From assembly GCA_050950345.1 (NCBI GenBank), contig JBMNHK010000003.1, positions 62,001-126,000 on the forward strand: 64,000 nt of DNA, read 5' to 3'. The DNA is from Pelotomaculum_C sp050950345 (GTDB lineage: Bacteria; Bacillota; Desulfotomaculia; Desulfotomaculales; Pelotomaculaceae). A program made the position numbers and the translations under genes. The notes below the pieces were generated by a model that searched no databases, was not told where the DNA came from, and saw only the letters and a list, made by a program, of their open reading frames with translations. Position 1 is the first letter of the stretch. Each line of letters opens with the position of its first letter. Shown piece after piece: positions 42,545 through 51,477 of this stretch.

Positions 42545-44233
42545 TTAATTTATATGTGAATTCTTAAGCATTTGGTCCGCATGCTGGATTGTTATGTCAG
42601 TGATATTTTTCCCACCCAGCATCCTGGCTAACTCTTTTAATCTGCTTTCGCGGTCAAGGAACGCAACTTTTGTAACCGTCCGGTTACCTTCAACTCCCTT
42701 GCTGATCAGATAATGCGCTTTGGCATGAGCAGCCACCTGTGGGGCGTGGGTAACGCAAATGACCTGACATTGTTCCCCCAGCTTAGATAACTTCTCAGCT
42801 ACAGCTTGTAGCGCGCGTCCCCCTATGCCGGTGTCCACTTCGTCAAAAACCAGCACGTCCTTGTCATCAATCTTTACTAATAACGATTTGAGAGCCAGCA
42901 TGATCCGTGAAAGCTCCCCACCGGATGCAATCTTAGCCATTGGCTTCAGGGGTTCTCCCTGATTAGCGGAGATCAGAAATTCAACTTGTTCTACTCCATT
43001 TGGGGAGGGTTCTGTCACGGGAGTAAACTCAATTTTAAATGTGACTTTGCCCATTTCCAAAAAGCTGAGTTCAGCAGCGATACCTTCCTCCAGTAATCCG
43101 GCCGCCTTATGGCGTGCCTGGCTAAGTTGTTCAGCATGATGGTAATAATCTGCAGTAACCAGTTCTACTTCCCTGTTTAAGACCGCCAGCTCCTCATCAA
43201 CATTGAGTAAGTTATGCAACTGGGCGGCAGCATTATCCAGTGCCTGCATAAGTCCTGGCATATCAGTTCCGAATTTTCTCTGCAGTGTTTTCAATAAGTT
43301 AAGTCTTTCCTCAACAATTTCCAGGCGTTGAGGATTGTATTCAACACTATCCCGGTAATCAGCCAGTTCACGTGCTGCATCCTCAACCTGGTACAGTGAA
43401 TTCTCAATCAGAGCGAGAATTTTATCAACCCTGCTATCGTATGAAACCAGGTTTTTTAAACTATCAACGGCAGCAGCCAGCAGATCCGTAGCTGTTGGTT
43501 GGCCATTGGTGCCATCATAAAGTTGGCGATAGGCTTCATCTGATAGCATAACAATTTTTTCTGCGTTGACAAGTACACTTTTTTCCCTGATTAAATCTTC
43601 TTCCTCGCCTAATTGGAGCCCGGCCTGTTGCAACTCGTCAATCTGATGACGCAAATCGTCAATATGCCGTTTTCGCTCCTCCTCCTCAAGTTTTAGCCTG
43701 GCAAGACGCGAGCTGGTTTCCTGCCAGGTTTGATAAGCTTTTTTTACCTGCTCAAGGATATTTAATAATTCGTCGCCCCCGAAATGATCCAGTAGCTCAC
43801 GATGTCTTTCTTGATTCAACAAGGTGTTCTGTTCGTGCTGCATATGCAGGTCGGCCAGGCTTGTCCCCACCAGCCTATAAAAAGCCAATGTAACCACTTG
43901 ACCGTTAACCCGGCAGATGTTTTTACCGGAGCGGGTTATTTCCCTCGTTAACACGAGGCAGTCCTCCGGGCTCAAGACTATGTCTTGCTCAGCTAAAAGC
44001 TGTACTAAACCAGCACTCCACTCCTGATCGAAGGCAGCTTCCACTATGGCTTTTTCCGCTCCGCTGCGCATTAGCTCCGCCTGGGCGCGACCACCAATAG
44101 CCAGCTGCAGAGCGTCAATAATAATTGTTTTTCCTGCTCCGGTTTCACCTGTAAGGACATTTAATCCCCGTTGGAAATCAATTCTAACCTCAGAAATTAG
44201 ACCAATATTTTTTATGTAAATGTGCTGCAGCAA
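42545..44233 (-). CDS. recN: DNA repair protein RecN
   Basis: SMC-like ATPase in double-strand break repair. The product is 562 residues. Walker A GLNVLTGETGAGKTIIIDAL (residues about 22-41), a central coiled-coil region with many Glu/Leu heptads, signature IASGGELSRIMLALK and Walker B VLVFDEVDTGIGGRAL are present. TTG 44233 is chosen: it follows GGGGGGTGAG and gives the LLQHIYIKNIGLI start. A longer frame from 44266 would overlap argR. It follows argR by four bases. Confidence 0.95.
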   Translation of the reverse strand: MLQHIYIKNIGLISEVRIDFQRGLNVLTGETGAGKTIIIDALQLAIGGRAQAELMRSGAEKAIVEAAFDQEWSAGLVQLLAEQDIVLSPEDCLVLTREITRSGKNICRVNGQVVTLAFYRLVGTSLADLHMQHEQNTLLNQERHRELLDHFGGDELLNILEQVKKAYQTWQETSSRLARLKLEEEERKRHIDDLRHQIDELQQAGLQLGEEEDLIREKSVLVNAEKIVMLSDEAYRQLYDGTNGQPTATDLLAAAVDSLKNLVSYDSRVDKILALIENSLYQVEDAARELADYRDSVEYNPQRLEIVEERLNLLKTLQRKFGTDMPGLMQALDNAAAQLHNLLNVDEELAVLNREVELVTADYYHHAEQLSQARHKAAGLLEEGIAAELSFLEMGKVTFKIEFTPVTEPSPNGVEQVEFLISANQGEPLKPMAKIASGGELSRIMLALKSLLVKIDDKDVLVFDEVDTGIGGRALQAVAEKLSKLGEQCQVICVTHAPQVAAHAKAHYLISKGVEGNRTVTKVAFLDRESRLKELARMLGGKNITDITIQHADQMLKNSHIN

Positions 44234-44237
44234 AGGC

Positions 44238-44699
44238 TCACCCCCCTTTGAGGTAGAGTTTCTCAAACCTTGCTAATACCTCAGCAGTTACCTGTTTTGG
44301 CTTGACCACGACAATGATTGTATCGTCACCGCCCACAGTGCCGATTATTTCCGGCCAACCGGACTGGTCTACAGCGGCTGCAACCGCTTGCGCCCCGCCT
44401 GGATGGGTCTTAATAACAATGAGATTTTCACTGGTATCCATGCCGATTACCGAGTCACGAAACAGCCTTTTTAACAGCTCCTCCAAACGGTGTGCGGGAC
44501 GTTCAACGTTAATCCTATAATAAGAAAGGTTGTTCGCAGCAGGTATTTTGACCAGCCCTAATTCTTTGATATCCCGGGAGATGGTCGCCTGGGTCACTTT
44601 ATAGCCTGCTTTTGAAAGAGCCTCTGCCAGCTCCCGTTGTGTTTCTATAGCTTCATTGGAAACAATCTCAATAATCTTTCGTTGCCGGCTGTTTTTCAT
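44238..44699 (-). CDS. argR: arginine repressor ArgR/AhrC
   Basis: Arginine-responsive hexameric regulator. The product is 153 residues. The N-terminal winged helix has IVSNEAIETQRELAEALSKAG and TQATISRDIKELGLVKI, and the C-terminal domain carries HPGGAQAVAAAVDQS and GTVGGDDTIIVVVK. ATG 44699 follows AGGTG and overlaps the end of the methylase gene by 32 bases. It lies upstream of recN, the conserved ahrC-recN order. No ARG box was identified. Confidence 0.95.
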   Translation of the reverse strand: MKNSRQRKIIEIVSNEAIETQRELAEALSKAGYKVTQATISRDIKELGLVKIPAANNLSYYRINVERPAHRLEELLKRLFRDSVIGMDTSENLIVIKTHPGGAQAVAAAVDQSGWPEIIGTVGGDDTIIVVVKPKQVTAEVLARFEKLYLKGG

Positions 44700-45273
44700 C
44701 GTTAACACCTGCCTTCTCAATGACAATGACTATGGGAGCCTTGGCAGAACGGTTATAAAAGCTTAAACGCACCGCCTGATACAGATTTATATCAAGTGAA
44801 GATATAAATCCTTCCAACGCCTCACACTCTTCTTGTCCGCCAGGGTGGCCGATATAAACAACCAGAGCAACCCGTCCGCCTGGTTTTAATCTTTCCAGGG
44901 CCGCATATAAGGCTCTGACCGTAGTTTCACCGGTGGTAACCAGATTGTGATCACCCCCCGGCAAATAACCCAGGTTGAAGATCACCCCATCCACCTGTTC
45001 GTTAACAATTTCCCCCAGCTGCTCATGATTGTCTTGCACCAGGACAACCCGCTCACTGACGCCTTCCTTTTGCAACAGCTTGGAGGTTTTTTCCAAAGCA
45101 CTGGCCTGAATATCAATGGCATATACTTTCCCCTGGGTCCCAACCAACCGGGCCAGAAACAGGCTGTCGTAACCGTTGCCGGCAGTAGCATCAATAGCTG
45201 TACCACCAGGAGTAACTACTTCGGAAAGCAGGAGGTGGGCCAGATGGACTGCGCTGCCTAGTCCTTTGGACAT
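44668..45273 (-). CDS. YtqB-like SAM-dependent methyltransferase
   Basis: Class I methyltransferase of the YtqB/MnmM family, which in some Firmicutes modifies tRNA. The product is 201 residues: motif I IDATAGNGYDSLFLA, acidic AIDIQASAL, FNLGYLPGGDHN (the catalytic NLGY region) and VVYIGHPGG. ATG 45273 follows AAGGGTGA at eight bases; an in-frame GTG at 45285 is less likely. It is inserted between nadK and argR. The exact substrate is inferred. Confidence 0.88.
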   Translation of the reverse strand: MSKGLGSAVHLAHLLLSEVVTPGGTAIDATAGNGYDSLFLARLVGTQGKVYAIDIQASALEKTSKLLQKEGVSERVVLVQDNHEQLGEIVNEQVDGVIFNLGYLPGGDHNLVTTGETTVRALYAALERLKPGGRVALVVYIGHPGGQEECEALEGFISSLDINLYQAVRLSFYNRSAKAPIVIVIEKAGVNDEKQPATKDY

Positions 45274-45292
45274 AGCCGAAATCACCCTTAAC

Positions 45293-46135
45293 CTAAAACT
45301 TTTTTCTTAATATATCAAAAAAACTCCTTTTCTTTAACCTGATCAGCTTGGCCTTATAAGGGGCTTGTCTTAGCAGCACATAATCGTCCTGGCGCAAACT
45401 GAAGCCGTGTTGCCCGTCCATGGTAAGCATAATCTCACCTTGGCTTGGCAGCAACTTAATTTTAACCACACTTGAAGGTGCAATTAACAATGGCCTGGCC
45501 CATAGAGCATGGGGACAAATCGGGGTCATCATCATCAGATCCATGTCAGGGGTTACCAAGGGACCACCTGCTGATAAAGAATAGGCTGTTGAACCTGTTG
45601 GTGTGGCAACAATCATGCCGTCTGCAGGAAAAGTATTGACATACTCATCGTTAACCTCTATTTCCAGTAAGATAATCCTGGAAAAAGCCCCTTTTGATAT
45701 GACAGCATCGTTTAAACATACCAGTTCTTCTACGACCCTGTCCTGGCGGTATACCTGAGCTTGCAACATCATCCGCTCATCGATCTCATACTCGCCGTCC
45801 ACGAGCTTTTCCATATACGGCAGTACTTCCGGCAGATCTATTTCTGTTAAAAAACCTAAATGGCCCATATTAATGCCGAGAATCGGCTTTCCTGTAACAG
45901 CGACTTTTCTTGCCGTGCCAAGCAGCGTCCCGTCCCCACCAAATGCAATTATACAATCAGCCAATTCGTATAAATGCTCTTTAGGAACACCAAATTGCGG
46001 TAAATCCAAGAGCTCGGCTTTGTCTTCTTCAATAAGAATTGAACAACCCTTGGCGGTAAAACAGTCAGCAATCTGCATTACCAGTTCCCGAACCCCTTTT
46101 TTATTTAAATTAATAACCAAACCAAAAGATTTCAA
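45293..46135 (-). CDS. nadK: NAD kinase
   Basis: Phosphorylates NAD to NADP. The product is 280 residues with the GGDGT motif (IAFGGDGTLLGTARKV), GINMGHLGFLTEID, the NDAVIS segment and ATPTGSTAYSLSAGGPLV. It lies between tlyA and the methylase gene. The Bacillus order here is yqxC-ahrC, so nadK and the methylase are insertions relative to that. Confidence 0.95.
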   Translation of the reverse strand: MKSFGLVINLNKKGVRELVMQIADCFTAKGCSILIEEDKAELLDLPQFGVPKEHLYELADCIIAFGGDGTLLGTARKVAVTGKPILGINMGHLGFLTEIDLPEVLPYMEKLVDGEYEIDERMMLQAQVYRQDRVVEELVCLNDAVISKGAFSRIILLEIEVNDEYVNTFPADGMIVATPTGSTAYSLSAGGPLVTPDMDLMMMTPICPHALWARPLLIAPSSVVKIKLLPSQGEIMLTMDGQHGFSLRQDDYVLLRQAPYKAKLIRLKKRSFFDILRKKF

Positions 46136-46160
46136 AGTAGAGCCCCCCTATGGTTGTTAT

Positions 46161-46964
46161 TTACGCAAGTTCGTCATGGGCTTGTTTAACGACTTCTTGC
46201 AGATCGATATCCTTTGACTGTTGTCCGCTCTTATCAAAATACACTAAAAATTCGATATTGCCTTCCGGTCCGGTCACCGGGGAATAATCTACGCCCCGCA
46301 CCGACCAACCCATTTTTTTTATAAAATTCGTTATATTCTGGAGAACCTCCAGTTGTACCTCCGGCTCCCTGACTACGCCCCTTTTGCCGACTTTGTCCCT
46401 GCCCGCCTCAAATTGCGGTTTCACTAACGCCACACCGATTGCTGCAGGGTCGGTCAATTCACTGATATTTTCTAAGACCTTGGTCAGTGAGATAAACGAA
46501 ACGTCAATAGTAATAAAATCAGGGGTAACCGGCACCTGTTCCTTTTTTAAATACCTGATATTGCTGCGCTCCAGGACAACTACGCGCGGGTCATTGCGCA
46601 GCCTCCAGTCTAACTGGCCGTAACCAACATCAACAGCATATACAAGTTTGGCTCCGTTTTGCAAGGCGCAATCTGTAAAGCCTCCGGTAGAAGCGCCTAC
46701 ATCAAGTACAACACGATTATTTATGTCCAGCCCAAATACTTTGAGCGCTTTTTCTAATTTCAGCCCACCGCGGCTAACATATGGAATGGGATTACCCCTT
46801 ACCTCAAGGCTCGCATTCCGGGCGACCATGAAACCAGGTTTGTCCACCCGCACCCCTTCGACAAAAACCTGGCCGGCCATGATAGCCGCCCGTGCTTTCT
46901 CCCTGCTGGTGGTAAAGCCTTCCTCAGTTAATCTGACGTCCAAACGCTGTTTATCTTTGTGCAA
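46161..46964 (-). CDS. tlyA: TlyA-family rRNA 2'-O-methyltransferase
   Basis: The product is 267 residues: an N-terminal S4 RNA-binding domain (RLDVRLTEEGFTTSREKARAAI) and a FtsJ-like methyltransferase with VVLDVGASTGGFTDCALQNGA and FITIDVSFISLTKVL. Known family members methylate ribosomal RNA (capreomycin sensitivity) and some act as haemolysins. TTG 46964 is the apparent start, after AAAGG. It follows dxs by 17 bp, as yqxC does in Bacillus. Confidence 0.92.
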   Translation of the reverse strand: MHKDKQRLDVRLTEEGFTTSREKARAAIMAGQVFVEGVRVDKPGFMVARNASLEVRGNPIPYVSRGGLKLEKALKVFGLDINNRVVLDVGASTGGFTDCALQNGAKLVYAVDVGYGQLDWRLRNDPRVVVLERSNIRYLKKEQVPVTPDFITIDVSFISLTKVLENISELTDPAAIGVALVKPQFEAGRDKVGKRGVVREPEVQLEVLQNITNFIKKMGWSVRGVDYSPVTGPEGNIEFLVYFDKSGQQSKDIDLQEVVKQAHDELA

Positions 46965-46981
46965 TACCTTTCGCTCCCATA

Positions 46982-48889
46982 TTATTTAGGAACCAGCTTT
47001 AGTTTCTTGAGTGTATTTTTGTTTTCCAGGTGTTTTGTAATTACCTGGACTACTTTTTCAACATTAAGGCCATATCTAGCCAGCAATAACTCCGCAGAAC
47101 CGTGCTCAACAAAAGTATCCGGAATGCCGAATCTATATGTTTGTATACCTTTAACGTCCCGGGTCGCAAGGAGTTCAAGAATTGCACTGCCGAACCCTCC
47201 CTGCAGGACATTTTCTTCCAGGGTAAAGAGGTTGCCACTCAAAGAGGCATAGTGAAGGATGCATTCTTCATCTAAGGGTTTAATGAACCTGGCATTGATG
47301 ACAGTGGCTTCAATACCCCTGTCCTCTAAAATTTTGGCGGCGGCTTCCGCCACATGCACCATGCTGCCGATAGCCACCAGTGTAGCGTCGCTGCCTTCCT
47401 GGATAACTTCAGCCTTCCCGATAGGCAATACCTTTAGCTCCTGATCCATCATACACGCCGGGCCACTCCCCCGGGGATAGCGCAGAGCAATGGGTCCGGT
47501 GTGAGCAGCAGCCGTAGCCAGCATGTGCTGGAGTTCATTAACATCCTTCGGGGACATAAGCACCAGGTTCGGTATTGATCTTAGATAGGAGAGATCAAAA
47601 AGACCATGGTGGGTAGCGCCGTCGTTGCCGACTATACCTGCCCGGTCGATGGCAAAAATGACGGGTAAATTCTGCAAACAAACGTCATGCAGCACCTGAT
47701 CGTAAGCCCGCTGCAAGAAGGTCGAATATATAGCTACCACCGGATGGTAGCCACCTGCCGCCAATCCGGCTGCCATAGTTACCGCGTGTTGTTCAGCGAT
47801 GCCCACATCAAAAAATCTGTCAGGGAAAACCCTGGAGAATTGATCCAGCCCGGTGCCGCCGGGCATAGCCGCAGTAATTGCCAATAATTTTTCATCCCGG
47901 TGCGCCAGTTCCACCAAAGTATTGCCAAAGACCTGAGTATATGAAGGAGCAGCGCTGTTCCTTATTTCTTCGCCGGTAGCGATATGGAAGGCGCCAATGC
48001 CGTGGAACTTATCCGGATTCTGCTCAGCAGGAGGATAGCCCATGCCTTTTTTGGTGATTACGTGTACCAGAACCGGACAATTCTTTGACTTTGCCTGACG
48101 CAATATGGTGGTTACTGCCCGGATATCATGACCATCAACGGGTCCCAGGTAGGTAAAACCAAGTTCTTCAAAGAGCATACCCGGCACCAGGAGGTATTTC
48201 AGACTGTCCTTTAACCGCTCCCCCATGCGCAGCAGAGTTGAACCGATGGGTAATTTTTTTAGCAGCATTTCCAGATCTTCTTTACCTCTGGTGTACACCG
48301 GATCGGTACGCAGTCTGGCCAGATAACCGGACATAGCGCCGACGTTTTGGGCAATGGACATTTCATTATCATTGAGAATCACAATCATGTCTTTTTTTAA
48401 CTGCCCCGCATGGTTCAAGGCCTCAAAGGCCATACCGCCGGTCATGGCGCCGTCCCCGATCACAGCCACCACATTATAGCTTTCGCCTTGCAAGTCTCTT
48501 GCCAGGGCGAGCCCAAGAGCCGCTGAGATTGAAGTGCTGCTGTGCCCCGTACCAAAAACATCGTGGATGCTTTCAGATGGTCTGGGGAAACCACTTATAC
48601 CGCCGAACTGGCGTAAAGTCTTAAAATCATCTTTCCTGCCGGTGATGATTTTATGTACGTAACACTGGTGACCAACATCCCAAAGGATCCGGTCAACAGG
48701 TGATTGAAAAACCTTATGGATCGCCAGCGTTAATTCCACTACTCCCAGGTTGGGAGCCAGGTGACCGCCATTGTTCGCAACAATGGCTATGATTTCTTCT
48801 CTTATCTCACCAGCCAGCTCCTCGAGCTGGTGATAAGTCATGGTGCGAATGTCCTGTGGCGAATTAATATTTTTTAAGATATTGCCCAT
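46982..48889 (-). CDS. dxs: 1-deoxy-D-xylulose-5-phosphate synthase
   Basis: First enzyme of the methylerythritol phosphate route to isoprenoids, condensing pyruvate and glyceraldehyde-3-phosphate with thiamine diphosphate. The product is 635 residues. GHLAPNLGVVELTLAIH, VIGDGAMTGGMAFEALN with N in ILNDNEMSI (TPP/Mg), and DRAGIVGNDGATHHGLFDLS are diagnostic. ATG 48889 is chosen; GGAAAGGTG lies upstream. It follows the oapA-like gene by seven bases and pairs functionally with ispA on the far side of the structured RNA. Confidence 0.96.
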   Translation of the reverse strand: MGNILKNINSPQDIRTMTYHQLEELAGEIREEIIAIVANNGGHLAPNLGVVELTLAIHKVFQSPVDRILWDVGHQCYVHKIITGRKDDFKTLRQFGGISGFPRPSESIHDVFGTGHSSTSISAALGLALARDLQGESYNVVAVIGDGAMTGGMAFEALNHAGQLKKDMIVILNDNEMSIAQNVGAMSGYLARLRTDPVYTRGKEDLEMLLKKLPIGSTLLRMGERLKDSLKYLLVPGMLFEELGFTYLGPVDGHDIRAVTTILRQAKSKNCPVLVHVITKKGMGYPPAEQNPDKFHGIGAFHIATGEEIRNSAAPSYTQVFGNTLVELAHRDEKLLAITAAMPGGTGLDQFSRVFPDRFFDVGIAEQHAVTMAAGLAAGGYHPVVAIYSTFLQRAYDQVLHDVCLQNLPVIFAIDRAGIVGNDGATHHGLFDLSYLRSIPNLVLMSPKDVNELQHMLATAAAHTGPIALRYPRGSGPACMMDQELKVLPIGKAEVIQEGSDATLVAIGSMVHVAEAAAKILEDRGIEATVINARFIKPLDEECILHYASLSGNLFTLEENVLQGGFGSAILELLATRDVKGIQTYRFGIPDTFVEHGSAELLLARYGLNVEKVVQVITKHLENKNTLKKLKLVPK

Positions 48890-48896
48890 TGGCCAG

Positions 48897-49493
48897 TTAA
48901 ACACCTTTCCTGTTTTTCGGAACATTCCCTTTTTTCAAGGGATTTATGGAAGCTATATCTTCCAGGTATGCAACTATTCTTCCTGCTATAAAAATAACAT
49001 CATCAGGGCGGCTCAGCGCTATTTTTTTGCCGGTGGCCTTGCCTGATACGATAACCGATGCAATAATCGCTGTTACTAATATATTCAACCAGAATTGACT
49101 GAGTTGAGGATCCAGTTGCATAACTTGAATAACTATGGAAATACCCAGTGCGCCGCCTACGGTTGTTGTGATATCACCGATCACATCATTACATATGTTG
49201 GCCACCTTATCGGCATTGCGGATCAGCCGTAAGCCTTGCGGGGCGCCTTTAATCTTTTTTGCACTTTTAGCGTTGAAGGGTATGTGTGAGGCGGCGGTTA
49301 CAGCTGTGCCTATGAGATCGGCAAGAACGTTTATGAAAATGATGATGATTAAAAACACTGTTGATACTAGTATGCTATCCAGCCTGGAAGTGATTGTTTC
49401 GGAAAAGAAGGTAAAAACGACAGCTAAAAAAAAGGAGCCAATACCCACCAACAAGATATATCTACCTGTAACAGTGGATTTATTATTGCCCAA
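48897..49493 (-). CDS. oapA: OapA-like OLE RNA-associated membrane protein
   Basis: The product is 198 residues with about four hydrophobic helices (residues about 11-30, 40-60, 115-135, 140-155). Between helices 2 and 3 is a conserved basic stretch, IPFNAKSAKKIKGAPQGLRL then IRNADKVANICNDVIGD. This matches my memory of OapA, the membrane partner of OLE RNA in extremophilic Firmicutes, which is related to DUF21. TTG 49493 follows GAGGTGA six bases upstream. Its location just downstream of a 600-nt structured RNA and before dxs is the OapA arrangement. Identity rests on context and motif recall. Confidence 0.85.
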   Translation of the reverse strand: MGNNKSTVTGRYILLVGIGSFFLAVVFTFFSETITSRLDSILVSTVFLIIIIFINVLADLIGTAVTAASHIPFNAKSAKKIKGAPQGLRLIRNADKVANICNDVIGDITTTVGGALGISIVIQVMQLDPQLSQFWLNILVTAIIASVIVSGKATGKKIALSRPDDVIFIAGRIVAYLEDIASINPLKKGNVPKNRKGV

Positions 49494-49554
49494 AAAAAAT
49501 CACCTCATGCTATGGTTGGCGAATCACAATCAGGGATATAATATTGTTAATATA

Positions 49555-50176
49555 TTAATGATGATAAGTGACAGCAGACCGGGTAAATATTGTGGCTTAG
49601 GTCTAGTTGGTTTTCCCAGACCGACTACCGGCTGTCGCCATACCGGCGGTTTCCCTTTAAAGCAGTCTCCGGTCATTAATGACCGGTACTAGATTACCAC
49701 TTAGTCCACACTGCAATCCCCGGTCTGCCCTGGAAAGCCCAAGACAGCCTAGGAGTTTTCCTCGACGGGATACACCTTTTCTAGCCTCTTTTGCAGTAAG
49801 GGTTTCAATCAAAAACCTCCCTTAACACGGGCCCGTACTAAGTTTGGTTACAAACCGAAATCCTCCATTACCACGCAAGGCAGGCTACACTGCACGCAGC
49901 GTTACCACGTGCAGGTTTAACCCCAAGCCATAGTTGACTACCCAAAATTGGTATAGCTGCCCACGCACTTGGGTCTCCACGGAGGCGGGGTCGGTATCCG
50001 CATGCCCTTGCAGGCCGCCCCACTTCCTTAACTCCCAGTACCAGCCCCCGACTGGGCGTCGATAGCCAGCACCAGGAACTTCATCGATGTGCCCTTAACG
50101 GATTTTTAGCCCCGTCTTCAAAAAGGTTTTCCCGACTAGGATACTGCGTCACTTATCGACAAAAGCTTATTAGTTT
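49555..50176 (-). ncRNA. ole: OLE (ornate, large, extremophilic) RNA
   Basis: This 620-base stretch has no credible coding frame but is rich in paired structure. A long-range closing helix joins GATAAGTGACGCAG (minus strand, 50157-50144) to CTGC plus GTCACTTATC (49577-49563), bracketing about 595 nt. Inside are a perfect palindrome CCGGTCATTAATGACCGG and repeated CGTGGTAA segments. Length (about 610 nt), location between ispA and the oapA-like gene in an isoprenoid/xse/nusB locus, and the membrane partner all match OLE RNA. The ends are estimated from the closing helix and promoter. Known OLE work ties it to membrane localisation and stress, cold and alcohol tolerance in Bacillus halodurans. 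Confidence 0.85.
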
Positions 50177-50182
50177 ATTATT

Positions 50183-50212
50183 ATTATACCACATTCAGTT
50201 TTTTGTTTACAA
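50183..50212 (-). promoter_or_regulatory. promoter for OLE RNA
   Basis: Minus-strand TTGTAA (50207-50212), 18 bp, TATAAT (50183-50188) with TGG directly before it (extended -10). The start is predicted near 50176. The RNA can therefore be made separately from the upstream ispA transcript. Confidence 0.65.
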
Positions 50213-50304
50213 ATACAGCCTGAAACCAACTTGTGCGATGTAGAACCTTATAGAACAACTGTCGCAAAATGCAACCATAGGCGCTGGTCGCTTTGCCTTA
50301 AGAG

Positions 50305-51186
50305 CTAGAAATCACGCTCGATCACATAATTAACCATTGACCGCAAAAAATCCGCCTCTGCGCCAAAACCCTGGAGGGATGACAGTGCGTTCCCCGCTGC
50401 CTCGCGGGCTTTATCCCGTGATTTAGAAAGGCCGAAAAGTGCCGGGTAGGTCGCTTTGTTGTTTTTGGCGTCACTGCCTACAGCCTTTCCGATTATCTGT
50501 TCATTTCCCTCCAAATCAAGGATGTCATCCTTGATTTGAAAGGCCAGACCGAGATATTCAGCATATGATGTTAAAGCAGTTATTTGCGCCTCAGTTGCGC
50601 CGGCAAGAATGGCCCCTGCCCGCACCGCTGCTTTGAAGAGCGCCCCGGTTTTGTGGTTATGAATATACTCAATGGTTGCCTCGTCGAATTCTATACCTTC
50701 AGATAGAGTGTCAACCACCTGACCGCCAATCAACCCCTGCGAACCGGCCCATATAGCTGTTTCACGGATTACTCGCAATACATTCTCCGGCTTCCCGCTG
50801 CTTTCAGCTAAGAGCTGCATAGCCATGGTCAGGAGCGCATCCCCGGTGAGTATGGCTGTCGCTTCACCGTAGACTTTGTGATTACTCAATTTACCACGCC
50901 GGTAATCGTCATTATCCATAGCGGGTAGATCATCATGCACAAGTGAGTAGGCATGGATCAGCTCAAAAGCACAAGCAGCGGAAATAAAGTCCTGCGCCTT
51001 CCCGCCAACAGCTTCAGCTGCAGCCAGCATTAGGACCGGCCTTAACCGCTTGCCGCCTTCCAGCACGCTATACCTCATCGCCTGGTGGATTAACGGCGGG
51101 AATGTTTCGGGTGAAGGAAGCAAAGCCTCCAGAGCCTGGTCTACCAAAGCAGCCCTTTTGCTAAGTTCTTGTATAAAATCACTCAT
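50305..51186 (-). CDS. ispA: farnesyl diphosphate synthase (polyprenyl synthetase)
   Basis: Condenses dimethylallyl and isopentenyl diphosphates to geranyl and farnesyl diphosphate. The product is 293 residues. The first aspartate-rich motif is VHDDLPAMDND, the second AFQIKDDILDLEG, with GGKRLRPVL near the N-terminus. The start overlaps the xseB stop by four bases (ATGA). It supplies UppS substrate and lies upstream of the OLE RNA, mirroring dxs downstream. Confidence 0.95.
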   Translation of the reverse strand: MSDFIQELSKRAALVDQALEALLPSPETFPPLIHQAMRYSVLEGGKRLRPVLMLAAAEAVGGKAQDFISAACAFELIHAYSLVHDDLPAMDNDDYRRGKLSNHKVYGEATAILTGDALLTMAMQLLAESSGKPENVLRVIRETAIWAGSQGLIGGQVVDTLSEGIEFDEATIEYIHNHKTGALFKAAVRAGAILAGATEAQITALTSYAEYLGLAFQIKDDILDLEGNEQIIGKAVGSDAKNNKATYPALFGLSKSRDKAREAAGNALSSLQGFGAEADFLRSMVNYVIERDF

Positions 51187-51443
51187 TTATTACAGTCTCC
51201 CAATGAAGTTAAAGAATCCAGCTGTTGTTGATGTATATTCCCCTGTTCATCAGTAGTCAGGAGGGTTAAACGCTGCTCCGCCGCTGCCAGATGCTTCTCA
51301 CATATTCTGGTTACTGCGATCCCTTCTTCAAACAATTTGAGTGAATTCTCCAGTGACAGATGCCCGTCCTCCAACTCCTTAACAACCTCTTCTAATCTTG
51401 CTAAAGCCTGCTCAAAATTCAATTTGCTTTCCCCGGAAGACAC
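51183..51443 (-). CDS. xseB: exodeoxyribonuclease VII small subunit
   Basis: The product is 86 residues, the normal size: LNFEQALARLEEVVKELEDGHLSLENSLKLFEEGI is the family core. GTG 51443 after GGGAGGGG is preferred over a longer start that would overlap xseA by about 95 bp. It forms exonuclease VII with XseA and overlaps ispA. Confidence 0.94.
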   Translation of the reverse strand: MSSGESKLNFEQALARLEEVVKELEDGHLSLENSLKLFEEGIAVTRICEKHLAAAEQRLTLLTTDEQGNIHQQQLDSLTSLGDCNK

Positions 51444-51477
51444 AAATGCCCCTCCCTTAATAAGACATATGTAATAT

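Noticed and set aside
49501..49692. Plus-strand open frame extending into the OLE RNA region
   Set aside because: It reads antisense through oapA and the structured RNA; there is no start or domain support.
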